Source of the DNA: Brevibacterium sanguinis
Lineage (GTDB): Bacteria; Actinomycetota; Actinomycetes; Actinomycetales; Brevibacteriaceae
Length of the DNA stretch: 64,000 nucleotides
Reading direction: 5' to 3'
Assembly (NCBI RefSeq): GCF_003315415.1
Contig: NZ_QNSB01000005.1
Coordinates: 1-64,000 of the forward strand
Position numbers and translations under genes: made by a program. Positions within the stretch are counted from its first letter, which is position 1. The number at the start of each line of letters is the position of its first letter. Below the pieces are notes generated by a model, which searched no databases, was not told the origin of the DNA, and worked only from the letters and a program-made list of their open reading frames with translations. Shown one piece after another: positions 57,332-64,000 of this stretch.

Positions 57332-58129
57332 GTGAGCATCCTCGAACAGCGGCTCGACCTGCCCGGCTGCTCCCTCGCCTTCCACGACAGCGGCGGGGCA
57401 GGCAGGGCGGTCGTCTTCCTCCACGGCGCCGGCGCCGACCATGTGACGTTCCTCCACCAGGCGACCGCGCTGCGCAGCGCAGGGCATCGGGTGGTGCTCG
57501 CCGATCTGCGCGGGCACGGCCGATCCCACTCCACCACTCTCCCGCCGCGGGCGGAGCTGCTGCTCGACGACGTCGCGGCGCTCATCGCCGCCCGCGGGCT
57601 CGAGCGTCCTGTGCTCGTCGGCCATTCGCTCGGCGGCAACATCGCCCAGGCCCTGGTCCGTTGCTCACCCCGAGAGATGTCGGGCCTGTTCGTCATGGGC
57701 GCGACCTGGAACACGGGTCCGCTGAGCCGGGTCGACCGGGGCCTGCTGGGGCTCGCCGCCCCCGGTCTCGCGCTCATCCCCGCCGCGCGGCTGCCCCGCC
57801 TGCTCGCGAACGCCTCGGCGACGACCGACGTCGCGCGCGAGGATGCGCGGCGAGCCTTCTCCCAGGTGACGAAGGCCGAGTTCCTCGAGATCTGGAGGGC
57901 GACGGTCGCCTTCGTCGTCCCCGACCCGGGCTACCGCACCCCGGTTCCGCTCGGACTCCTCCGGGGTGAGCGGGACCGGACGGGGAACATCGCGACGGCG
58001 ATGCCGGCGTGGGCCGCCCATGAGGGAGTCACCGACATCGTCGTCGCCGAGGCGGGACACTTCGTCAGCCAGGACCGACCGGACCTCGTCACGGACGCAC
58101 TCCTGCGCTTCCTCGAGCGCCTGGACTGA
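57332..58129 (+). CDS. Alpha/beta hydrolase
   Basis: This 265-aa alpha/beta-hydrolase fold enzyme has the oxyanion motif LHGAG near residue 31, the nucleophile Ser in VLVGHSLGGNIAQAL near 97, an acidic residue in RGERD near 215, and the catalytic His in AEAGHFVSQDRPD near 246. The substrate is unknown. A TAGGGT -10-like hexamer at 57319-57324 would start the transcript at GTG 57332, so it is probably leaderless and separate from the siderophore operon. It is convergent with the manA pseudogene. Confidence 0.8.
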   Translation: MSILEQRLDLPGCSLAFHDSGGAGRAVVFLHGAGADHVTFLHQATALRSAGHRVVLADLRGHGRSHSTTLPPRAELLLDDVAALIAARGLERPVLVGHSLGGNIAQALVRCSPREMSGLFVMGATWNTGPLSRVDRGLLGLAAPGLALIPAARLPRLLANASATTDVAREDARRAFSQVTKAEFLEIWRATVAFVVPDPGYRTPVPLGLLRGERDRTGNIATAMPAWAAHEGVTDIVVAEAGHFVSQDRPDLVTDALLRFLERLD

Positions 58130-58144
58130 GGGGGCGGACGCTCC

Positions 58145-59211
58145 TCACACCTCGCCGAGGCTCGCGATGACCTCCCGTGGGTATCCGGCCGCGGTGACCG
58201 GGCCGATGACGTCCCGGTCGAGTTCCGGCAGGTAGCCGAAGAGGACGTCGGCCGGTCCGGTGATCTCGACCTCCCCGCACACCGCCGGCAGCAGAAGGGT
58301 CTGGGCGCGCCCGAGCTCCTCGCTCCAGTCGCCGCTCGTCACCCGGACGGGTGCGCCGACGTTCGTGAGCACCTGGGCGGTGGCGAAGGAGTGCCGCAGC
58401 GGCTCGGCGGTCCCCGCCCGCCATCGTTCGAGGGCGTAGTACGGGCTCGCGCAGAGGAACACCCGCTCGACGCCATCGTCGGCGGCGATGCGCAGCCCGG
58501 GGACGAAGTCCGGTCGGGAGTCGAGATCGACCTCCCGCATGAGCATGTCGAGGTTCGTGTCGAAGTCCTCGTCGGGAATGCCCGAGCCGTCCTCCATCCT
58601 CCACCGCATCGCGTGCTGCTGGATGTCCGAGGTCTGCTCGATCTCGTAGATCAGGGTCCGCGGTCCGAAACTGTGCGGTGTCCCGCCGGGGACGTGGATC
58701 GTCTCCCCGGGCCGCACCGGAAGGCGGCGCAGCACCGCATCGAAATCCTGCGCCTCGAAGGCGGCGCGCACCTCCTCGGCGCTGACCCGGCCCGGACTCC
58801 GCACAGGGCGGTGGCACCCGGCTCCGCCTCGAGGACGTGCCAGGCCTCGGTCTTGCCGTTCGGCTGGCCCTCCAGCCGCCGGGCGTGCTCGTCATCGGCG
58901 TGGAGGTGGACGGGCAGGGCTCCCGCGGCATCGATGAACTTCGTCAGCACCGGGAACCGGTCGCCCGACCACCCCGGACCCATGAGCTCCTCGGGCTGCT
59001 CGGCGACGATGCGGCGCAGGGGAGTGCCGGCCAGCGGGCCGTTCGTCACCTCACCGATGCTGCCGTCGACATCGGAGACCTCCCAGGTCTCGGCGACGGA
59101 CCAGTCGGGGATCCCCTCCTTGCCCAGGCGCTTCGCGATCGCATGCCCGCCGAAGACGAGCGGTCGCGCGGAGGCGCTGAGCCGGAGAGGATACAGGGCG
59201 TGCTCACTCAT
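58145..59211 (-). pseudogene. manA: Mannose-6-phosphate isomerase, class I, frameshifted
   Basis: Two frames together give one type I phosphomannose isomerase. The first half runs from ATG 59211 (MSEHALYPLRL) through LPVHLHADDEHA and GKTEAWHVLEAEPGATAL, then CGVR. The sequence then continues in a different frame as SPGRVSAEEVRAAF, VRPGETIHVPGGTPHSFG and the C-terminal domain to 58145. The shift lies at about 58,789-58,795 in a GGGCCGGG tract, most simply one missing base. The metal-binding His and Glu residues are all present, so loss is recent or a sequence error. The enzyme would interconvert mannose- and fructose-6-phosphate. Confidence 0.85.
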
Positions 59212-59222
59212 CGCCGACCCGC

Positions 59223-60083
59223 TCAGAGGATCGGCTGTCCGCCGGTCACGGCGACCCTCGCCCCGGACACGTAGCTGGCCTCGTCGGAGGCGAGCATGAC
59301 ATAGACGGGTGCGAGCTCCGCCGGCTGGCCGGCCCGGCCGAGAGGGGTCTGCGAACCGAAGTCCCTCACCTGGTCCTCCGGCATGGTCGCGGGGATCAGC
59401 GGGGTCCAGATCGGTCCCGGAGCGACGCTGTTGGCCCGGATGCCCTTCGGTCCGAGCAACTGGGAGAGGGACCCGACCATGTTGGCGATGCCGGCCTTCG
59501 TCACGTTGTAGGGCAGCAGCTGCGGAGGCGGGGAATCCGAGTTGACGGAGGTGCTGCCGATGATGGCCGACCCGGGCCGCATATGGGGGATCGCCGCCTT
59601 GGTCCGGTGGAAGAAGGCGTCGAGGTTCGTCGCCATCGTCGTGTCCCATTCCTCGTCGGGAATCTCCTCGACGGAGTTCCGGGTCATCTGGAACGCGGCG
59701 TTGCTGATGAGCACGTCGATGCGCGAGAACTCCGCGACGGCCCGGTCGATGATCGACCGGCAGTGGGCCGGGACGGCGACGTCTCCGGGGACGAGGACGC
59801 AGCGTCGCCCGGCGTCCTCGACCCACCGCTGCGTCTCCTCGGCGTCCTCGTGCTCGTCGAGGTAGGAGATGAGGAGGTCAGCGCCCTCCCTCGCGAAGGC
59901 GATCGCCACAGCCCGGCCGATGCCGCTGTCGCCGCCGGTGAGCACCACCTTCTTGTCCTAGAGACGGCCCGAACCACGGTAGCTCTCCTCACCGTGGTCG
60001 GGCTTCGGGGTCGTCGTCCCGGTGGATCCCGGGGGCGACTGCTGCTGGGCGGGAATGGTCTGCTGGTCGGAGGACTGAGTCAT
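59223..60083 (-). pseudogene. SDR family oxidoreductase interrupted by an in-frame TAG
   Basis: This gene of 287 codons matches the general-stress type SDR family (YdaD/YhdF/YghA-like). The typical N-terminus is present: a Gln/Pro-rich MTQSSDQQTIPAQQQ, then PKPDHGEESYRGSGRL, from ATG 60083. The next codon is TAG (59960-59958) where relatives have Glu. The same frame continues DKKVVLTGGDSGIGRAVA with NAAFQ and the catalytic YNVTK to the stop at 59223. A single G-to-T change (GAG to TAG) explains it. Restart at GTG 59948 would give a protein cut at the Rossmann strand and is unlikely to be active. Confidence 0.85.
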
Positions 60084-60249
60084 GGTTGCTCTCCCTGGCG
60101 GGTCGAAGACGTCCGGTTCGCCTCGGCGCCGGCGGGCGACGCCTGTCGTTCCAGTCTCCAAGCCGTGCCGGTGAGAGGGAAAGGACCCCCGTTGCCTCAG
60201 TCCGTGCTCCCGCCTGCCGGGCAGTCGAAGCTGCCGGGCAGACTGCGGG

Positions 60250-61332
60250 CTACCGGTGCGAAGGGGGCTTCGTGCTGCGGCCGTCGGTCCGGAGCAGGTT
60301 GCGCGCCTCGGCGATGGCCTCCTCGCGCTTGTGCTCCTTCTTGTCGCTGGCCTTCGTGTCGCGTGCGGGCAGCTGGAGGGTCTCCTCGGCGTGGATCCCG
60401 GCCTGCAGCTCACGGACCCGTTCGATCTCGCTGTCGAGCTCGGCGCCGAAGAGGAGGATCGCATTGATGATGTAGACCCACAGCAGGAAGATGATCACGC
60501 CGGCCAGCGCACCGTAGGTGGCGTTGTAGTTGCCGAAGTTCGCGACGTAGAAGAAGAAGCCGGCCGTGGCGAGCGCCGAGACGAGGATCGCGACGAACGC
60601 ACCGATGCTGATCCACCGGAACTTCGGCTGCCTGACGTTCGGCGTCGCGTAGTAGAGCAGAGCGAGGAGGAACACGACGACGAAGGCGAGGACGAACCAC
60701 TTGGCGACGCCCCACACGGTCAGCGCGGCGGAGCCGAGGCCGATGAGTCCGCCGATCATCTCCGCGACCGGGCCGGAGAGGACGAAGATCATCAGGGCGA
60801 TGGCCCCGAGCACGAGGACGAGCGCGGTGAGCAGGTACATCTGCACGGTGAGCTTGACGAATCCCCGGCCCTCGGGGACGTCGTGGATGTCGTTCATCGC
60901 CCGCCCGAAGGCCTTGATGTACCCCGACGTCGACCACAGGGCGGTGAGCAGACCGATGAGCAGGCCGATGCCGGGAGCCGGGGCCGTGAGCACCGCCTCG
61001 ACGGCGGGTTTGACCGAGCTCCACGTCGACCCGGGAACCATCCGCTCGGCCTCGTCGAGCACCGAGGTCAGGGTCTGGCCGCTCTGCCCGAACAGGCTGA
61101 GGATCGAGACGAGGGCGAGCAGGCCGGGGAACATCGAGAACACCGTGCGGTAGGTCAGGCCGGCGGCGAGGTCCGTGCACGCGTCCTCGGAGAACTCGCG
61201 GATCGTCGATTTGAGCAGGTACTTCCACGACGGTTTGGTGATGTCGGTGGGGGAATCGGGTTTGCGCCGATCTTCGGGATGAGGGGCGTCTGCCGGGTCG
61301 TCGTTCGTGCGTCTGCGGACGATGTAGGACAT
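60250..61332 (-). CDS. YihY/virulence factor BrkB family membrane protein
   Basis: This 360-aa inner-membrane protein has about six helices. Family features are EFSEDACTDLAAGLTYRTVFSMFPGLLALVSIL near residue 46, LTALWSTSGYIKAFGRAMNDIHDVPEGRG near 128 and YATPNVRQPKFRWISIGA near 228. The C-terminus is a charged, Lys/Glu-rich tail. The family was once called RNase BN, wrongly, and its function is unsettled. It starts at ATG 61332 after AGGAGCTGAC. It is transcribed towards the broken SDR gene. Confidence 0.88.
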   Translation of the reverse strand: MSYIVRRRTNDDPADAPHPEDRRKPDSPTDITKPSWKYLLKSTIREFSEDACTDLAAGLTYRTVFSMFPGLLALVSILSLFGQSGQTLTSVLDEAERMVPGSTWSSVKPAVEAVLTAPAPGIGLLIGLLTALWSTSGYIKAFGRAMNDIHDVPEGRGFVKLTVQMYLLTALVLVLGAIALMIFVLSGPVAEMIGGLIGLGSAALTVWGVAKWFVLAFVVVFLLALLYYATPNVRQPKFRWISIGAFVAILVSALATAGFFFYVANFGNYNATYGALAGVIIFLLWVYIINAILLFGAELDSEIERVRELQAGIHAEETLQLPARDTKASDKKEHKREEAIAEARNLLRTDGRSTKPPSHR

Positions 61333-61492
61333 GTCAGCTCCTCTTCGCAGGGTCGAGTCTGAGACAAGGTGCCTCGATCCTAACCGGATATCGCCGAGGT
61401 GACCGCGGCGATTTCCCTGTTCCGGGTGCGTCAGTCCTGTTCACCGGTGCCGCCTCTGGGCAGAAGGGGAGGGGGAGCGGATACTTGTCGGC

Positions 61493-62323
61493 ATGGACCT
61501 GCTCATCGACCACGTCCCCGCCGCCCCGCTGCGGCATGTGGTCCTCTCCGCGGTCGGCTACCGGGCGTCGCCGCTTCCCGGGGGAGTGCACCGCGGCCTG
61601 CCGAGCCTGGGGGCCACCCTCGTCGTCGAGCTCGCCGGGCCGCTGCGGGTCAGCGGCGACTTCGGAAGAGTCGCGGCCCACGGTGTGCTCGCGGGACTGC
61701 ACACGAGGCCGGTGGCCATCGACGCCGACCGTGAGCAGGAGGGACTGCAGTACGCCCTCTCGCCCTGGGGCCTGCGGGCGCTGGCCCGGGCGAGCCCGGC
61801 CGAGCTGTGCAACCACTCGCTCGACCTCGCCGAGGTCCTCGGGACTCCCGGTGCCCGGCTGGTCGAGCGGCTGCACGGCACCGCGGACTGGGGCGAGCGC
61901 TTCCGCCTCCTCGACGACGCCCTCATCGCCCTGCTCATCCGCGATGTCCCACCCCTGCGCCCGGAGGTCGGCGAGGCGTGGAGGCTCATCGCCGCGAGTT
62001 CGGGCCGGCTGACGATCAGCGAGGTCGCCGCGCGGGTGGGCTGGGGCAGACGCCACCTGTCCGAACAGTTCCGGCAGGTCACGGGACTGACGCCGAAGGA
62101 GGCGGCGAGGATCGCCCGCTTCACGGCCGCACGCGACCTGCTGCGCACCTCGGCGCGACCGTCACTGGCGGACATCGCCGCGGTCTGCGGCTACTCCGAC
62201 CACTCCCACCTGTCCCGGGAATGGCGCAGCCTGGCCGGGGTCAGCGCGCGGACGTGGATGCGCGAGGAGCTCCCATTCCTTCAAGACGCGGATGGCCCCA
62301 CCGCGGCAGACTGGGTGCCATGA
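61493..62323 (+). CDS. AraC family transcriptional regulator
   Basis: This 276-aa regulator has an N-terminal sensing domain of unclassified type (about 1-160) and a C-terminal double HTH: LTISEVAARVGWGRRHLSEQFRQVTGLTPKEAARIARF, then SLADIAAVCGYSDHSHLSREWRSLAGVSARTW. The start lies close behind a purine-rich GGGGAGGGGGAG stretch about 20 nt away, so the ribosome site is weak. Its stop overlaps the next ATG by 4 nt; the VOC protein is translationally coupled and may be part of the same response. This AraC-VOC pairing is common in actinobacteria. Confidence 0.87.
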   Translation: MDLLIDHVPAAPLRHVVLSAVGYRASPLPGGVHRGLPSLGATLVVELAGPLRVSGDFGRVAAHGVLAGLHTRPVAIDADREQEGLQYALSPWGLRALARASPAELCNHSLDLAEVLGTPGARLVERLHGTADWGERFRLLDDALIALLIRDVPPLRPEVGEAWRLIAASSGRLTISEVAARVGWGRRHLSEQFRQVTGLTPKEAARIARFTAARDLLRTSARPSLADIAAVCGYSDHSHLSREWRSLAGVSARTWMREELPFLQDADGPTAADWVP

Positions 62324-62760
62324 CCACGAACGAGCACACACAGTCCACGACCGCCCCCGACCTCGCACCCCCGGCGCCCACGGTCTGGCCGACGGTCTCC
62401 TTCACCGATGTCGACACCGGGGTGCGCCTCCTCACCGAGGTGCTCGGCTTCGTCGTCACCGCGCTCCACCGCAGCGACGACGGCACCGTCGAGCACGCCG
62501 AGGCGCGCTGGCCCGACGGCGGCGGAGTGATGTTCGGCAGCCGCGGCAAGGCAGGCGACTGGGGCGGACTCGGCGCGCAGGGCGTCTATGTCGTCGCCGC
62601 GGTCCCGGAGACGGTCGACGCGATCGCCGATCGCGTCCGGGCGGCACCGGATCTCGAGATCCGCGAGGAGCTCACCGACACCGACTACGGCTCCCATCAG
62701 TTCGGCTTCCGCGACTCCGACGGGAACCTGTGGTCGGTCGGGACCTACCGCGGACAGTGA
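62320..62760 (+). CDS. VOC (glyoxalase/bleomycin resistance) family protein
   Basis: This 146-aa protein has the vicinal-oxygen-chelate fold of two beta-alpha-beta-beta-beta modules, with WPTVSFTDVDTGVRLLTEVLGF near residue 24, HAEARWPDGGGVMFGS near 60 and YGSHQFGFRDSDGNLWSVGTY at the end. The metal-ligand pattern is incomplete (His60, Glu62, and a late aromatic), so it may bind rather than turn over a ligand. ATG 62320 overlaps the araC-type gene by 4 nt. The substrate is unknown. Confidence 0.85.
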   Translation: MTTNEHTQSTTAPDLAPPAPTVWPTVSFTDVDTGVRLLTEVLGFVVTALHRSDDGTVEHAEARWPDGGGVMFGSRGKAGDWGGLGAQGVYVVAAVPETVDAIADRVRAAPDLEIREELTDTDYGSHQFGFRDSDGNLWSVGTYRGQ

Positions 62761-62766
62761 CCCGGC

Positions 62767-63309
62767 TCAGACCCCGGCGGCCAGCACCCGGAACCGGTGG
62801 AGCCGGAGGAATCCGACGAAGACGGACGCCGCTCCGATGGAGTTGAACGTCATCCGCGAGATCCAGTGCCAGGTCTCGAACTCGCGGGCGACGGCGATGA
62901 GGTGCTCGGCGGAATGGACGGCCAGGCCCTCGACGAACATGACGTCATTGCGGGGCCAGAAGAAGAGCATCGACACGATCCCCTCGGCGACGAGCGCGGC
63001 GAGGCTCAGCGCGATCCACCAGCGCACACCGCGAACGCGGATCGTCAGCAGCAGTGAGGCGGCGCCGAGGATCCAGCAGGCCATGCCGAAGGGCGGGAAC
63101 ACGTCGCCGGGCCCGGTGACCGCGAGGAACTCCATCGCCAGCCCCAGGGACTCGGGAGGGTCGGCGAAGACGTTCGGGTAGATCATCAGCGTCTCGAGGA
63201 CGATGGCTCCGAACAGGGTCATCATCACCCAGAGATAGGCGATGACGACGGGAAGCCGCAGCCGGTCGAGCAGTGTCGGACGGGTGGTGCGGGCGGTGTC
63301 GGCACTCAT
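62767..63309 (-). CDS. Four-helix membrane protein of unknown function
   Basis: This 180-aa protein has about four to five hydrophobic segments: LPVVIAYLWVMMTLFGAIVLETLMI near 18, FGMACWILGAASLLLTI near 73, WIALSLAALVAEGIVSMLFF near 97, and a C-terminal helix. No family is recognised. I chose ATG 63309, which follows AGGAG by 7 nt. It is convergent with the VOC gene and divergent from the kinase-like gene at the window end. Confidence 0.7.
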   Translation of the reverse strand: MSADTARTTRPTLLDRLRLPVVIAYLWVMMTLFGAIVLETLMIYPNVFADPPESLGLAMEFLAVTGPGDVFPPFGMACWILGAASLLLTIRVRGVRWWIALSLAALVAEGIVSMLFFWPRNDVMFVEGLAVHSAEHLIAVAREFETWHWISRMTFNSIGAASVFVGFLRLHRFRVLAAGV

Positions 63310-63494
63310 GGCGGTACTCCTGTGAGGGGATCGGCGGGACGTCTCCGACGCTAATGACCGTGCCACCTCCCGGTCATCGGCCCCGAGGCGTCATCTGGAT
63401 CGACAGCGGGCCGAGGAGCCGGTGCGCGGGAGGCGACGGAGGATGTCGCCTCCAGGTGATTCCCCGCATCCACGGCGGCGGCTACTCTGAACCC

Positions 63495-64000
63495 ATGGCG
63501 AGCGAGACGACGGATCCACGTGCCGGTGCGGCCCACCCGCGCCTCGTCGACCTCGCCCTGGCCCTGACCCTGGCTCTCGTGCTCACCGTCGTCATCACCG
63601 CCGACCTCGAGGGGACGGGCAGGGCGGGACCCGGCGCCTATGCGTTCGCCCTCGGGTTCGGCGCCCTGCTCCTGGCCCGGCGCCGCGCGCCCCGGACGGT
63701 GCTCACCGTCACGGTCGTCGCCGTCTTCGTCTACTACATCTTCGACTGGCCGCCCATCGGCATCGCCCTGCCCGCGGTGCCCGCCCTGTACTCGACGGCC
63801 GAAGCCGGATGGACCCGGTGGTCCGCCGGCGCCGGTCTCGCGCTCATCGCCGTGGCCGGATACGCGCGGCTGCACGAGGGGCTCCCGGCGGCCTACCTCT
63901 ACAGCTACGATCTGCTCACCGACATCGCCCTGGCCGCCGCGGCCATCGCCCTCGCCGTCAGCGTCCGCTCGCGGCGGGAGATCCGCGCCCACGAGGAGCG
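63495..64000 (+). CDS. Sensor histidine kinase-like protein, N-terminal part (cut by window edge)
   Basis: The visible 168 residues form an N-terminal sensor region of about five membrane segments (for example LALALTLALVLTVVITADL near 19 and VLTVTVVAVFVYYIFDWPP near 69). It then enters a basic cytoplasmic helix, VSVRSRREIRAHEER. This layout, with LLARRRAPRTVL between helices, is usual for NarL-partner sensor kinases of actinobacteria, whose dimerisation helix follows such a segment. The catalytic domains lie beyond the window, so the call is tentative. A TACTCT -10-like hexamer at 63483-63488 suggests a leaderless mRNA starting at ATG 63495. Confidence 0.65.
   Translation, partial: MASETTDPRAGAAHPRLVDLALALTLALVLTVVITADLEGTGRAGPGAYAFALGFGALLLARRRAPRTVLTVTVVAVFVYYIFDWPPIGIALPAVPALYSTAEAGWTRWSAGAGLALIAVAGYARLHEGLPAAYLYSYDLLTDIALAAAAIALAVSVRSRREIRAHEE

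Overview
This is a high-GC actinobacterial chromosome segment. The tig-clpP1-clpP2-clpX block, the ileS T-box leader, IdeR/DtxR-type and ClgR-type operators, frequent GTG starts, leaderless-looking promoters and ATGA gene overlaps all fit Actinobacteria. The gene mix is most like Brevibacterium or a near relative in Micrococcales; the genus is inference only.

The left part (1-43,900) is mostly conserved core. It holds protein quality control (tig, clpP1, clpP2, clpX) and an MFS transporter. Next come two aminoacyl-tRNA synthetases: an archaeal/Rickettsia-like ValS, and a long-type IleS under a translational T-box. They are followed by folC, a DUF4233 protein, ndk, a VKOR-type protein and RNase E/G. 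After an SPFH protein, an AGCS symporter and chorismate mutase comes the classic string rplU-rpmA-obgE-proB-proA-(small membrane ORF)-nadD-(Ala/Pro-rich membrane protein)-rsfS-histidine phosphatase. A GT4 glycosyltransferase diverges from a complete Mrp Na+/H+ antiporter operon with MrpA and MrpB fused. An AlkB homologue, and a DHFR-like/TetR/ferredoxin-reductase operon with a perfect palindromic operator, end this part.

A tRNA-Ala(CGC) at 43,980 marks the start of an accessory island (about 44,050-51,150) with clearly lower GC. It begins with debris: IS481-type end repeats, a headless IS481 transposase and a frameshifted serine-recombinase tail. A stand-alone resolvase catalytic domain follows. 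The core is a tight three-gene operon on the minus strand: a small helical protein, a RAD50/ABC-like coiled-coil ATPase with two CxxC pairs and degenerate nucleotide-binding motifs, and a 649-residue protein with a C-terminal PD-(D/E)XK nuclease signature. It resembles the ABC-ATPase three-component class of predicted conflict systems and is the best candidate here for an undescribed defence module. A double-HTH protein closes the island.

The right part (51,300-64,000) is accessory metabolism. It has a membrane protein, an S51 peptidase, and a rifampicin monooxygenase (Rox-like) with a rifamycin-associated-element-like palindrome upstream. A siderophore ABC transporter sits behind a near-perfect DtxR/IdeR box. 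Then come an alpha/beta hydrolase, two visibly broken genes (manA by frameshift, an SDR by an in-frame TAG), a YihY/BrkB membrane protein, an AraC regulator with a VOC protein, a membrane protein, and the start of a sensor kinase-like gene cut by the window edge.
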